DNA of 64,000 bases from Heliocybe sulcata. Its lineage: Eukaryota > Basidiomycota > Agaricomycetes > Gloeophyllales > Gloeophyllaceae. This document shows, piece by piece, positions 34,097 to 48,196 of the stretch. A model generated the notes under the pieces. It saw only the letters and a program-made list of their open reading frames with translations. It was not told where the DNA came from and made no database searches. Position numbers and translations under genes: made by a program. The stretch is taken from assembly GCA_004369045.1 (NCBI GenBank), contig ML213520.1, forward strand, positions 186,001-250,000, read 5' to 3'. Positions within the stretch are counted from its first letter, which is position 1, and the number at the start of each line of letters is the position of its first letter.

Positions 34097-37000
34097 ACTA
34101 TTTATTGGTGCGTAATATCAATTGCAGTGCTCCAACCAGTTGTTTACACCGCGACGGTCTCCTGCAGTGTCTGCTTCCAATCCGGTATACCAGACGACCC
34201 TGGCCAGGTTTGGGTCCTGAGCTGAGCTCGGACCTTCAGCGACGCCTGTTACAGAACTGGTATGCATATCAAGCACCGATCAGCTCTGTAAGAGTGCGCC
34301 GTCTTGTCCAGATTTGCGTCTCATTCAATACCCTGCCATACCTCGTTACCACACCTTCGGAGTGCTGTCTGTAACTTTTATCCGCCTGCTCTTTCGCTAT
34401 GGATTTGTGCTTGTTGTCCCTTTTCCCCTCATGGTCATGTAGTTGTATTATATTTTCCTTCCGTACCCCTTGTACTTTATAGCAAGCCCGCTATACTTTA
34501 CCATTCTTGTTGGATATCTTTAGGTTCTTTTGCGGTCCTTCTGTGAGTGCTTCTATCCCATTGCTTCCGCTGGATGCGGTGCTGAGGTCGATCTTACGCA
34601 TTACAGTAGGTCGATTTGCAATTAGAGAACTTCTTCTTCTCATAGGACTGCCCGTAAGCTCGGATCCTCCTTGCACTCAATTGCGTCGGTCATTCATGGG
34701 ATTAGTCGCCCTTACTTGTGTCGCAGTGAGTAATCTAGTCTTGCTATCATAAGTTCAGGTGGTAACGACCATGAAGCAGTACTACAGTACTGCCTGCGTC
34801 CGCTGACTCGAAGACGCTCATAGCTGGTTCAGAAGAAACAGCTTCGCTCAAAGAATGGGCGATCCTACCAACGGCCTGCATCTGACACCGCTGCCCTATC
34901 AGTATGACTTTATGAGAGAAGTTGTCACTTATCAATGGTCACACTCTCAGTCTTAAGCTTGAGAATTGACCCGTAGAACTTCCGAGGTCAGGGATACTCG
35001 GAAGGAGAAGCTTCCATTATCCAGCGCCCAAGGACGGTGCAGTCAACGAAGCTGTCTGCTTCGTTTGCGTTTGTGGGTCCCGTGCCCTAGTTTGGTTATG
35101 ATTAGATGGGTGATACGTTGTCGCTTGAACGTCTGAATGGGACACTCACCTCCTCTCTCTGAATAGGCAGGTTTCGCTACTCAGCGTCTGTCGCTCCTTG
35201 CTACCGTCCGTCCCGGAGTACGTCTGACATCATTGCGTACGTGTGTCTTCGAAGCTTCACGGTTGAAGCCGCCAGACCTGCAACACGTCACATGGGACAG
35301 GTAGATGTATCATACTCAAGGGGCGCAACTGCACTCACTGCCTATGTCCTGTGCTCCTCTCTCTCGTGGAGCAGCGTTCGAGGTAGTCCAATGCAGTCAT
35401 CATCTCCGGGCCTTCTGCACCCGCCGTGATCGCGCCAGACCGACCAGCCCACCGACGTCCACCACATAGGCTTACTTTCTACCGGTGGGCGCTGCCTAGA
35501 ATCAGTCCTATATGGCGCTTTCCGGATCGTGGTGGCGCCGCGGGTCGGTGGACTGTCAGAAGGTTTCTGGGCTCCTCACTGCTCTCCTCCTCTCCGTGGC
35601 TGTGTTTGGAAACTCGAAGCCCTTCCATCGTTGTATGAAGAATCATGGATAGTATGCTGTATACTGAGGAATTCTGGGTATCAGTCGGCGGTAAGGGACA
35701 CACTTGGCGATTTCCGTGAGTTAAAACTTATTAAAGCTGTGGAGTGCTAAGATCTACGTCCTGAAATTTATTCAGGTGAATTATATGTTGAAGTTACGAT
35801 ATTCTGCACTTTCAGCGTACATTAATACGCACATTCATTCCGAAGCAAGATAGGCCTGTCAACGCTGCAGGCAAGTGAAGCGGATGTAGTCACATGTATG
35901 TAAGTATTAGCAATTGGCAGAAAGCAGTGGTGTAGTCTGAATCTCTGCAAGAACTTCAGCTCTTCCCAGTCATCTTAATCTGAACGCAGGGGAGACATGT
36001 GTGAGTGACGTCACCTAATGGTAACTCGTAACATACCCTATTAGGAAAGTGTACTATTCGACGCGACTGCTGCCAGCCTGCTGGTCATCCGTCAGTCACT
36101 GCTTCGTCTTACTTATTGGAATCCTGACCGACTTGCCAGCCGCCAGAATGCAGTATCCCAAGCTTTCATTGCATGTCGTTCGTGCTATCAATGCTATCCT
36201 GGTCTCGTGTTTTCGTCGCGTCCAATGCTATCTCATGTCTCTGTCGCTCTGTTCTTTCGCTTTCTTATCGCTTCCTGTTGCTCCTCTATCACTATACCAG
36301 GGCGGCGTTTATCGCACCGCAAGCTGGTTTTCGCGGCCGTCCGTTCCAGGTGAACACCCAGCAGCTGTGCTCTGGCTATACCCTCTCTCCTCGACTGGCA
36401 TCGACTATATACCCTACGCGCTGGTCGCTTAATTGAGCTGGACTCTCAAATCGCTTCTATTGGTGGTGCTGGACATACCAACGGACGCTTTCGCCGCCCC
36501 TGAAATTCCATCTCCAGGAGCTGCCCTCCTCAATCAACTCGGCGATCGATTGCTGCTGGCTCTCCGACCCAAAACTCGTGGAACCACTCAGTCGGCCGCA
36601 CCGGCCTCGCTCCCAGTATCAAGATGACCGGCTTCGCTATCCCGGAGATATGCGCTGTCTGTTGTACGCAGCAAGGGTGTTGCTTACCGATGTGTGTTGT
36701 CTTTGATAGAGATACTTCATTTGGTGTATTTACGAGAGAATTGTTCGTACGCTATAGCAATATACTTAGTCTACTTCTACCTGCACCTGAGATATGTGCT
36801 CTACTAGCGTGAGGTCCCCTGTGAGCTTTTGGAGATGTTGGAAAGGCATGACTGTGTCCTTCACTGTGGCGGAGTTAGAGCGGTTCCAGAAGATATCCTC
36901 GTCACCCCGGTAATTGCCGAATAGCTACCATTGGCTGTCTGTCTGAATCAATGACGAGAACTTCACTCGACTGTCAAGGTGGCGAGGCTTCAAGCGCCTT

Positions 37001-37646
37001 GGAATTTGATTCTCTTTCTCAGTGCCTCTCTGGGTCTGCTCTCGGAACTGGCTTGTCTTGCTTCGTTTGCAAGGTCATTGGTCGACAGGAATGGGCCCCT
37101 TAACTAGTTTGAAGCTCCAGATTCCCAGCAGTAGCTCTGAAACTCCGAGTGACACGGTCACGTCCAGCCTAAGCTTCAAACGCGAGTTACCAACAGTTCT
37201 GGTGCTGCGCCCACGATGATTCAGCGTGGAAGGGTGCCGCATTGCGCTCGATGTCGTGAGAGGTGGTTTAAAGATTCACTGCGTATTAGCCATGATTCAG
37301 ACAGATGCGCGCTGCTCTCTGACAACTTGAAGCTCGACCACTAGACTGCAGTACGTCCTCCCTTCGCGGTTTTGATAGCCGACGTGCTGGCTGATTTGGA
37401 AAGCAGAATATCAGAGATCTGGGATACTGAGACAACAGGCTTTCTCTCCGAGGATTGCACTATTTCCGTACTTTCGGAACTCGAGCAGTAAGTCGTCGCC
37501 TAGTAATAGTACAATGCCTTGGCCCTGAATGACATGGTAGTCTCCAGATCTGATTAATTCATCAGGAGGAAGGATTACCGCAGAGTGATCGCGACCCAGC
37601 TCTGTGCCCTCCATCGACGACCACAATTCCTCTATCTTTCCCCAGT
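34097..37646. other. Gene-poor stretch containing one dispersed repeat
   Basis: About 3.5 kb without a supported gene. Apart from the repeat at 36110-36510, it has only short frames on both strands and no recognised motif. Composition changes along it (AT-rich near 34400-34650), as in decayed accessory DNA. Confidence 0.5.
36110..36510 (+). repeat. Dispersed repeat, copy 1
   Basis: This copy of about 400 bp matches the reverse complement of 42115-42520. A run of more than 45 identical bases starts with CCAAGCTTTCATTGCATGTC. Later blocks, such as CCGTTCCAGGTGAACACCCA, CTGTGCTCTGGCTATACCCT and GACTATATACCCTA, are also shared. The frames inside it that look like Ser/Leu/Tyr-rich proteins are most likely repeat sequence. 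The family is not known to me. A solo end-repeat of a larger element or a small non-autonomous element are both possible. Confidence 0.8.
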
Positions 37647-38750
37647 ATGGCAGATTTACTTCCCGTGGAACTGGTTTCAAAAATATTCCTCCTCTCGCTG
37701 GATAGTGAGAGGTCCGTGACATCGGGTACTCCCGCTGCCCCATGGAATGCGGCCCAAGTTTGTCAATATTGGAGGAGCGTGGCTCTAGCGATGCCAGAAC
37801 TCTGGACATCCCTCTCACTGGACGTGGAGCCCGGATGTCACGGCTACCCCAAGCTGATTGCAGCATCGCTGGCCCGAGCTCAAGGACGTGACTTGTCGGT
37901 TACCCTATCATTTTCGGATGGCTGCGACACCGCGGCGTGCCTCGTATCGCTGCACGCTTATTCCGCGAATCTAAAGCAGCTCCGGATATTTGCGTCCGAC
38001 GACTGCATCCACCTCCTGAGCCTGGAAGGTTTATGCGCTCTTCAGACGCTGGACTTGACCCTCAGATGCACCGATACCATCTGGAGGGGCCTCCTGCTTA
38101 ACCCGTGGCACTCTATCACCCTCCCCACTCTGGAGCACCTCAGAGTCCGGTACGACGGGTGCTGCCGTCTCTTCCACAGTATCACCCTGCCGAAGCTTCA
38201 GTCACTGAACATCGGTAGATACGGAGACAGGAGCATACCCTTCCCGACCTCTTATAAGCCGCTCGCATCCTCGATTGCGCGGTCGGGCTGCAGTCTCCGG
38301 AGGCTTGTCATCGAGAGAATGCCCCTCGACCTCCGGGATCTGGTCGAGTGTATGAAGAGATCACCGAGTCTCACCGAGCTGTCCGTGGGAGCGGATGAGA
38401 AGGAGGACACCCAGCTTACCACCGCCGCTCTCAGATTCCTGCTCTGGGACGCCCGTGTGGTTCGCTCCGGGCGCGCTGTCCTCCCGAATTTGCGCTCTCT
38501 TACTATAATGCTCCAAGAATATGCGAAGCCTCAGGATGTAAACGATTTGCTCCGTTCACGCCTCAGTGAGGAATCGCTGGGTGCTCATCCGGCCTTAACG
38601 AAGTTACTAGACGTGAACATTACCAGGAGGATGAGCGGCGAATGGTCTGGCGCCAAGATGGAGAAATGGAGACTGTGCGACGGCACAGTCTTCAAGACGA
38701 TATACGGAGATGACAGTCAGATGTTGCACGCCGAGACTCTGGTATTCTGA
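37647..38750 (+). CDS. F-box protein with leucine-rich repeats
   Basis: This is a single open frame of 367 aa. The N-terminus (LLPVELVSKIFLLSLD, then AAQVCQYWRSVALAMPELW) is the F-box style common in mushroom genomes, where the motif is LPxElLxxIF...vCrxWrxiAlxxPxLW. F-box proteins bind Skp1 and bring substrates to SCF ubiquitin ligases. The remaining protein carries irregular Leu-rich repeats (LQTLDLTLR, LEHLRVRYD, LQSLNIGRY, LRRLVIERM, LRSLTIML), likely the substrate-binding part. The target is unknown. It lies in the accessory zone and appears intact, without introns. Confidence 0.85.
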   Translation: MADLLPVELVSKIFLLSLDSERSVTSGTPAAPWNAAQVCQYWRSVALAMPELWTSLSLDVEPGCHGYPKLIAASLARAQGRDLSVTLSFSDGCDTAACLVSLHAYSANLKQLRIFASDDCIHLLSLEGLCALQTLDLTLRCTDTIWRGLLLNPWHSITLPTLEHLRVRYDGCCRLFHSITLPKLQSLNIGRYGDRSIPFPTSYKPLASSIARSGCSLRRLVIERMPLDLRDLVECMKRSPSLTELSVGADEKEDTQLTTAALRFLLWDARVVRSGRAVLPNLRSLTIMLQEYAKPQDVNDLLRSRLSEESLGAHPALTKLLDVNITRRMSGEWSGAKMEKWRLCDGTVFKTIYGDDSQMLHAETLVF

Positions 38751-39074
38751 AGGGTTCCTTTGATTCTTTGCCGTACGGTGATTTCAGTGACTGCGGCTGG
38801 TACCGCGAATGTGTATGTAGCTATGACTCTACAGATTGACCTTCAAAAAGTGGCCTTCTGTCTCTCTAGACAGTCGCAAACCAACACGAAACGTACTACT
38901 ATCGCAAGAGCCTTTTGAGGCAAGGGCATTGCCATTTGAGGACCGAGGGCATACTTGCGCGATCTCTCGGGAGTTGCCGCAGGAAGTCCTTCGCGTACTT
39001 CGCATGGGAACTGCATCGTCGACGACGACCACGACGACGGCGGGGCCAGCAGGAACTTCACAAGAGCAAGAGCA

Positions 39075-39751
39075 ATGAACCCTCTCTTACTTATTGCCTC
39101 TCTTGTGCTGCTTTGCGGTCTTGCGTGTGGTTCTCCCTACCCTGTAGCGACCTCTGCACCCGCCGTCCGCTCTGTGCCCCTATTCGCCCGCACCGAGCAA
39201 CCCTACTTCCCGTCCGACCCGCCGAGCTGTCCTATATGTGAGGCAAACTACTCGCAGATTAGTAGCTGCGCGCAGGCGGCGCCAGTCTTGGCCAATTTCA
39301 GTATGGTCTGCTGGTCATGTATTCCTCCTACACACCGCAGAATCTGACAGAAAACTCAGATCATATTTAACCCGGGAGCTTTCGTGGACGTTATCAAATG
39401 TGCGTGCACTGACACGTTCCAGTCTGTCTTCCCTCAATGCGTCGATTGGTGCGTCCGCATTTCCCAAGTTTCTCTCCCTTTCTGACCTCAAACAGCTTCA
39501 CTCAAACGAATCAGACCGACGTCTTGAATACGCCCGATCTGCCTTCTGTGGTCTCGGGTATGAGGAACGTCTGTGCCTTAGCAAGCACGTTGTTGGGGAA
39601 CGTATCCGGAGTGGATGGCGAAACGACTCCTACCAGTAGCTCGGCTGCCCCGACAGCCACTGCTTCAAGCGCTTCACCGTCTATATCCTTGATTAACGGG
39701 AACATGCTTTTCCTGGCAATGGGTCTCCTGGGATTAGTGTTCATGGCCTAA
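39075..39751 (+). CDS. Small secreted cysteine-containing protein, probably GPI-anchored
   Basis: Three exons, 39075-39305, 39360-39448 and 39496-39751, give 191 aa. MNPLLLIASLVLLCGLACGS is a clear signal peptide. The mature part has paired cysteines (PPSCPICEANYSQISSC, then VIKCACTDTFQ and QCVDCFTQTNQT). It ends in a Ser/Thr/Ala-rich linker and a hydrophobic tail (MLFLAMGLLGLVFMA), the layout of a GPI-anchored wall or membrane protein. The pattern resembles small secreted proteins common in Agaricomycetes. No function is known to me. The first intron could be placed slightly differently, but only the phase-0 pair 39306-39359 keeps the frame. Confidence 0.8.
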
Positions 39752-40439
39752 CTGCAGGAGGTCTGGAAATGATTGCATTCTCGTTGCGGCCTCTTGTTCC
39801 GCCTCCTCGGCGTCTCGTATTTATTGATATCTATAATGACCGTCATGATACTGATGACCTTCATGATGATTACGACTTGTCTTCTACTGCGTCGTTTTCT
39901 CATTTTTGACTCTTAATAATTGGGGTTGGATAAAATATATTTGCGTTTCGATCATTAGTACTTAGTCCTGAAACCGATACTCCTGAGCTTGTTACTCGTC
40001 TGCTTCATCAGCTGCACCCATCAGCTGCACCCTCTACAAACTCTGGCGATCTCTAGTACTGTGCGACACTCTGAATCACTTGCCTTTGGAAGTAGACGAT
40101 TGCTGTGAGTCTTGTAAATCATGGCAAATTGCCTCGTTCTGCTTGCTTGCCACCCTCCAACTTCCGCCATCTGGTAGTCTCCTGCGGTAACTGGCGATCT
40201 CGCTGAGCTGGCTACACTTAATGAATCTGCTGAGACTCTGGCGAAATGGTCGCTCCCAGCGGTCGACTGACCCTCACGCTGGCGAAAGCACAGTACCGAG
40301 TCTTTGTGGGTCCCTGATAGAGATCATTATCCGCTATATTAGGACGACATGAACATGCACAGCGTCGCATCTTTCTCGCCTGCCGCCGCCGACAGAAGAG
40401 AGCGTCCAGGTAGGGCCCATAGGAGTCCCATATTTCGCC
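39752..40439. other. Intergenic, no gene seen
   Basis: About 690 bases before the first Nudix gene. Minus-strand frames at 40218-40529 overlap the Nudix start and are shadows. No repeat was recognised. Confidence 0.5.
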
Positions 40440-41297
40440 ATGTCGTCCGCCAGAATCCCCAGCGCAGCGTCCACGCGTCGCAGGCAGACCGCGCCGCTTG
40501 CAGACCCCCGAGCTCCCAAGTTCTCTCATTCCTCGTCCCCCGCAGTACCGGACAGCCTGTGGTACGCGTCTGACTTCGTGATCGGCGCCGGGATGGTTAT
40601 CATCCAGCCGTCAACCCGCAAGATCGTGGTCGTCTACGACGGGAGCAGCGAGAGGTGGTTTCTGCCGAAGGGAAGGAAGGATGTCGGAGAGAGTATTGAA
40701 GAGGCGGCGTTGAGGGAGGCGTATGAAGAGGTATGCATACACCTTAGTGTGTGTTTTGCGTTGCAATGTGATTGACGCCACACGCAGTCTGGGTATAGAG
40801 CGCAGTTCCTGCCACTGCTTACTGCCAGCAGAGCCCCCGCTCCTGGATCGCGCTTAAACAGGTCAGCAAATACCGAGCCCATATATGTGGGTACCAAGTA
40901 TTTCGGCCCTCGATACCGGGGCGACCACGGCGGAGAGTACCTCACGTTCTGGTATGTGGGGTGTATCGACAACGATGCAGTGAGTACAACCGATCCTGTT
41001 GCCTAGGTGCGTATAAGTAATCACTGAGTATGCCTGCAGGTGCGAGAAGAAAGGACTGGCATGTCAGACGAGCAGGAGTACGTCGGGCACCTGCTGACGC
41101 CACAGCAAGCTATTGACCGACTGAGTGAAACCCAAGCTCAAGTCGTTCGTGTGGCGTGGGCGCTATTCTTGGGTACCTACGGAAACCCGCAGGAGCAAGC
41201 AAGGCAGGGCCGTTCCTCTTCAGACGCGCGAACTCGGTCTCAATCATTGGACTCTCAATCTCGGAAAGATAAGCTCGCCACTGCCGCCGTCTCCTGA
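40440..41297 (+). CDS. Nudix hydrolase, copy 1
   Basis: Exons 40440-40730, 40788-40979 and 41040-41297 give 246 aa. Nudix enzymes cleave nucleoside diphosphates linked to another group. The Nudix box is rebuilt across the first intron: GRKDVGESIEEAALREAYEE joins SGY, matching GX5EX7REUXEEXGU with all catalytic Glu present. The surrounding strands (AGMVIIQPS, WFLPKGRKD) fit a diphosphoinositol polyphosphate or diadenosine polyphosphate hydrolase-like class, but the substrate is a guess. A long paralog lies at 48197 with the same intron positions. The C-terminus is a charged Ser/Arg-rich tail. Confidence 0.88.
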
Positions 41298-44022
41298 CAG
41301 CTGCGTCCTGTACGCTCTGGACCTCTGCGCAGCGACATACTGTCCTTATTCCAAGCGGCGGCTTCTGGGCGGGGCGCCTCATTCCCGCTGCCCTCCGGAC
41401 TCGCGTGCACGGGCAATCAGTAGATACCGATCGAAACGAAACAAGAAATCCATTTACAGCGGACTGCTAGTAGCATTATGCCGGCTAAGGCTCGCTGTGT
41501 ATCACGGACTGCACTATCATATTAGTATTCAGGATCTTGCCGCGTCCGCCATACCCTCCTCAAATCCCAAACCTAAACCTCAAGTCAAAGTACATCTGAA
41601 CGCGACGATGGCGAGTTTACGGGTAAGCGGATATGGTCATCATAAAGGGCCGAAGCTAGTCGGACGTACCGAGAAAATCAATCAGATTTTAAGGCTCCTG
41701 GCGTCCGCCTCCTGCTTGATATCAACGGGGTTCTGATCATCGTCTCAGTCGGGCAGGAAATGCTCGCTTCACGCAATGCGGAAATGGCTTCTAATGCCCC
41801 TCTGAGACCGGAATATCAACTTATCTCTTTTCAAACTCTTCAAACTGAACACAAGCCAACAAAGGGCATAGCATCCAACGCGCAGCGAAAGTAGACTAAG
41901 ACTTGTATTGTTATAGTATACATGTACTTGAGAAAGCACAGCAAGCGATGGCTAGTCTCGGAGCTACATGAGAATACTGAGCGCAAGGTCAGCGGACGGC
42001 AGACAGGAGCTTTCACTGGATGTGCGCGAGCGGCAATCAATGCCGAGTCGCTGAGGAGCGCAGCTTTTTGAGAACGTCCAGCGTCCGAAGAACTTGTCTA
42101 CGAAGAACTTGTCTAATGCGGAACTGGCCGCGGAGAATCCGTTGGCATGTCCAGCATCTCCAACGAAAGCAAAACTTTAGAGTCCGGCTCGATCAGGCGA
42201 CCGGTGCATAGGGTATATAGTCAATGCCAGGCGAAGAGAGAGGGTATAGCCAGAGCACAGCTGCTGGGTGTTCACCTGGAACGGATGGCCGCGAGAACCA
42301 GCTTGCGGTTAGGGTAGGCGCTGCCCGGGTATAATGACAGCGCAGAAAGTAGAAAGCGATAAGAAAGCGGAAGTACAGAGCGGCAGAGACACCAGAGCCA
42401 GATAGCATTGGACGTGACGAAAACACCAGACCAGGATAGCATTGATAGCACGAACGACATGCAATGAAAGCTTGGAACCCAGATAGCATCGATAGAGCGA
42501 AAAGCAGAGGGCAGATCTCGGAAGAAAAGAGCGGACGGGCGTATGAATGGGTCGAAGCCGGGCCGACCAACGAGTGTCTTGTCAATCAGTGTGACAGAGT
42601 GGCCCAGTAAGGACAGGACGGTCTGGACGGAAGTTCCATCGGCCAAAAAAGCAGAGTTTGAAGATGCAAGGAGTGGATGGGCATTTTGTGTTTCGAGACC
42701 GCCTCGACGAAGGAGCGTGCTTCCAGACAGATGGACCAGTAACGACAGGACGGCCGGCGGTACCATCCTCAATTACTAGTGATCATTATTTACCTATACA
42801 TCCTTAACGGGAAGAACATGCAGATCTTCAGGGCCGTCTGGGACGACGACTACTACGATGATGACGATATCAAGAACATAGGCGCGGTTAGTATAGGTTG
42901 ACGACGACGTACAAAGATTGCGCGGGTGTCATTTGCCGTGCAGACGCCCTTGCGGTCCCTGTGCTCGTAGAGACATTTACTGCCGGGGCAGGGAGCTGTT
43001 TCCCCGGCGATGTACCACCAGCCACAGCGACGCTTGACTCGCCCTGCCAGGCGGGACAGGATTAGTCTCCAGTACTGATACTATATGAGGACGTAACTTA
43101 CTTTCCTTCATCGATTCCGGTGTGACAAGTACTAGGTCAACTTTGACGGAGGGACAGTCACTGGTAGCGGTGAATAAATCCAAACCGTCGAACCGTGAAT
43201 CGAAACTGGCCCACCAGAAAGTGCTGCAAACATGCCTCTTAGGCTGCTAGACTTGCGAAGCAGGCGGCGGGACCAGACAACTTGCCACAAACACGTCTCT
43301 CTAGATCGCACAACCTCTATCTTGCCGGGACGATGATCATAGACGAACCCATAATTGGATACCGACTCAAGACGGGTCCAGGGTACTCTCGTGATGCACC
43401 GGATATGCTTGCGGTCCTGAAGTTATTCTGGCTATCTTATCTGGAAGCAATAGAGGCGTTGCTGTAAGGCTCTTCATTTCGGACTCACTGTTCGTCCAGG
43501 CCGCACTAGGTTGCTATCCTCGTATTTATGGCGTACCGCTTGCCTCTGCTCCGGAGAGCTTATGCCTATTACACTCGCATTGAGTCATCGCGATAGTATG
43601 TCGCATCTTCGCCATAGCATGGATAATGAAGATCTGGCCTCAAGTTCTGCTCCTTGACGCTCTTCGACTTCGGATCCTGTCCTATGATGCGGGAGAGTTC
43701 CGCCCTTGATCTCCGTTTGGTATGCCGCCGCTACGCGGCAGGGCTATGGCTAGTTCATTCAGTAAGGACGAGGTCATGTTGGTACAGGACAGTGAGCGTC
43801 TGACCGCGAAAGGATTTGGGTAGACTGGAAAGGATGAACGGCGTGTTTCAGAGAAACGCCCCTCGGACGGATCATGCATGGCTCGGCAGTTTTCCTGTTT
43901 TGTGCAATTTCATAGGCATTTAAGTACGCCGAGGACCCTTATTCTTACCCCACTACCTACCTTGAGGAGCCTGCTCAAGTCAGTCTTCCTGTCCGAGTAA
44001 CTGACCGACGAGCTATACGACA
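41298..44022. other. Gene-poor stretch containing one dispersed repeat
   Basis: About 2.7 kb. The frame at 41125-41736 overlaps the Nudix gene in another frame and has no family features. Around 43640-43790 two short stretches (LDALRLRILSYDAGEF and LDLRLVCRRYAAGLW) in different frames resemble an F-box helix. This is too little to call a gene. Otherwise only the repeat at 42115-42520 is recognised. Confidence 0.45.
42115..42520 (-). repeat. Dispersed repeat, copy 2 (inverted)
   Basis: This is the reverse-complement partner of the copy at 36110-36510, with about 90 percent identity by eye in the core. Within it the motif CAATGCTATC(C)TGG recurs about three times at 45-60 base spacing. The pair flanks the F-box, small secreted protein and first Nudix genes. 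Confidence 0.8.
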
Positions 44023-46103
<2,081 letters not shown>

Positions 46104-46321
46104 CGATGCAACGGTCACGCGGAGCATGCTGATCTAGGGACAGGATACACGACCATGTACACTATGACATCTACATCCGTATGTTGGCGCGTAATACATT
46201 ATTGATGTACGCCAATACGACGAGTAAACCCGAAGGAACATACAAAAAGCATATAAACAAACTAAGGTATGTATACAGGATAGTACAGAAGTAGGTACCG
46301 CAGAAGGGAGAGAAGGACAAA

Positions 46322-47880
46322 TCATCGGATTATGCTCTGCTGCTGCATAATATTCTCCTTCTCTTCCTTGGGCGCCGGGCTCCATATCTTCCACAGCTTC
46401 ATGTTCTCCTCCTTCGGGCACACCGTAAAGATCTGCGTACCATCTGGGCTGAGAACGCCCATCGCAATCGGGTTCGCGTGCGACTTGGTGCTGATGAGCC
46501 GGCTATATGACGGATACCGGAAGACAGTGACTGAGTTGGACATGGGCGAAACGACAGGGACCGGTTTGCCACGGGTACTGGTAGCGGGCTGCTTCCACGA
46601 GTAGCCGTGCGTGCTCAGGAGCTCCTTGCAGTGTGGAGACCAGATGAGGGAGGTAACGGAGGTGTCGTAGGCGAGGGTGTGGGAGGGCTCGGGGTGGGGA
46701 ACGGCGGAGCCAGTGAGGGACTTGAAGCTCCAGATTTTGATCATGCCTTCGGGGTAGGTGCTGCCTGTCGCAAGAACATCGGTGTTCCACGGGCACCATG
46801 CAAGAGCCTGGAGAATGGAGATTAATGAGGAGTGGTGGGTGAGAGGTCACTACGCTCACCTTGACAGGTGCGTCATGTTTCATCTTTGCGAGCGGCGTAC
46901 CCTCAAACGTGCCGTGGCCTTTGCGGTAGTCCCACAGGTTGACGTGGCCGTCCTCGTCGCTTGTCGCGAGGTACTTCCAGTCTGTGCTCCATTTGAGCCC
47001 ATGAACCTTTCCAAAGTGGGCGGTGATCCTGCCGACCGGATCGGACGCCCGAGCGTCGTACAGAGTGACGGCCCCGGTGCCCGAGCCAACGGCCACGACA
47101 TGTCCGTTCCAGGCTGCCGCACCGACCCAGCCGGGAGACCACCAGCGACGGATAGGCCGATCCCGTCCGAGGTTCCATAACTCTACAAGCCCAGATGCCG
47201 TACCAGCAGCCAGCGTGTTTTCTTCATGACGGTCGGCCCATTCCACCATATTATACTGTCCATATGGTTGCAAAACAGAGCCAAGTTTCGAAACGACGCG
47301 GGTGTTGAGATCCTGACAGAAGATGTCCTCCTCGCATGCCACCGCCAAGACGTTCTTGTATGACCATGTCAGGGAGTAGGCGAATAGATCTTGGCTGATA
47401 CCAGACCCGTCGAGGGCGAGCACAGCCTGCCGTTGACTGATAAGGTTCGAGACGGCGGAGGTGGCAGGGATTGTGACGGGCGTGTAGGACATCTCTGTGG
47501 GATGGGACTTGAGAGGTCTGAGAGGAGTGGCATCGCGTTCTTTCGGTTTCTTGTCAAAGGACAAAGTATTCTCTCCTTTCAGTCCGAAGAAGTTCACGTA
47601 TCTCTGGGTCCGAGGACTGATGTTGAGAGGTACTGCGACGTCGGGGCGCACCGCTATAAACCGGTCAGACTGTAAGAAGGCATGAGAGACGTCAGTAGAG
47701 CACAGGAACCATGCCACACACCAAGCTTGTCCCTCTCTGCACATTCTCCACGGCACCTCTCTCCTCTTCTGGTAAAGACACCGCCGGAATCCCTGACAGC
47801 CTACGACGTTTAGCAGAGCATTCTGCCGACGGAAGAGGAGAACTATAGCGCGGCCTTTTGGTAGGTGTCTTGAATTCCAT
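46322..47880 (-). CDS. APC/C activator of the Cdc20/Fizzy family (AMA1-like)
   Basis: Three minus-strand exons (47880-47722, 47669-46860, 46807-46322) give 484 aa. Cdc20/Cdh1/Ama1 proteins recruit substrates to the anaphase-promoting complex. The short basic N-tail (MEFKTPTKRPRYS) is followed by a C-box-like DRFIAVRP (consensus DRFIPxR). A seven-bladed WD40 propeller comes next (LTWSYKNVLAVAC, QYNMVEWADRHEE, LWNLGRDRPIRRWWSPG, GKVHGLKWSTDWKYLATSDE). The protein ends in Ile-Arg, the IR tail that docks on the APC/C. The N-terminal region is shorter than in Cdc20 and the C-box Pro is Ala. A divergent, perhaps meiotic (AMA1-type), activator is therefore likely. It shares a 316-bp divergent promoter with the second Nudix gene. 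Confidence 0.82.
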
Positions 47881-48196
47881 CGTTGTCCTCAGCTCCGTTA
47901 CGGATGATTTGCGAGCGCAATGATGGCGAGAGGAAAGCTAGCAGGTAAAGTGCAAGGTAATTAATGCCACAGCAAGTGCGTCGCCGTCAGTGCCAGCCGC
48001 GTTCACATCACATGACTGAATTGGCACGTGAGTCTCGGCTAGAAACATCTACATCCACGCCACTAGCCACAACTTCGTGGGTCCTCCCCAGAGTAACTTT
48101 TTATGCGCTGTCTCGGATATAGGGTCTGACAACCGAACTGCTGGAGACGGATACGCCGCTCGGTAAAGATCTTCCAACCTCGGTGTATGCTACTCC
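47881..48196. promoter_or_regulatory. Divergent promoter between APC/C activator and Nudix copy 2
   Basis: These 316 bases separate two divergent starts. One CACGTG E-box lies at 48025-48030. No TATA element was recognised. Confidence 0.4.

Noticed and set aside
36049-36436. Two overlapping plus-strand frames of 127 and 87 aa
   Set aside because: They lie inside the dispersed repeat. Its second copy has an open frame at the same place because the DNA is nearly the same, with no sign of coding constraint.
41125-41736. 203-aa plus-strand frame
   Set aside because: It overlaps the last exon of the Nudix gene in another frame and has no family pattern downstream.
36110-42520. The repeat pair as the two ends of one long-terminal-repeat element
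   Set aside because: The copies are inverted rather than direct, and the DNA between them holds ordinary fungal genes, with no element genes.
43640-43790. F-box-like remnant
   Set aside because: Only two short matching stretches in different frames; too little to separate from chance.
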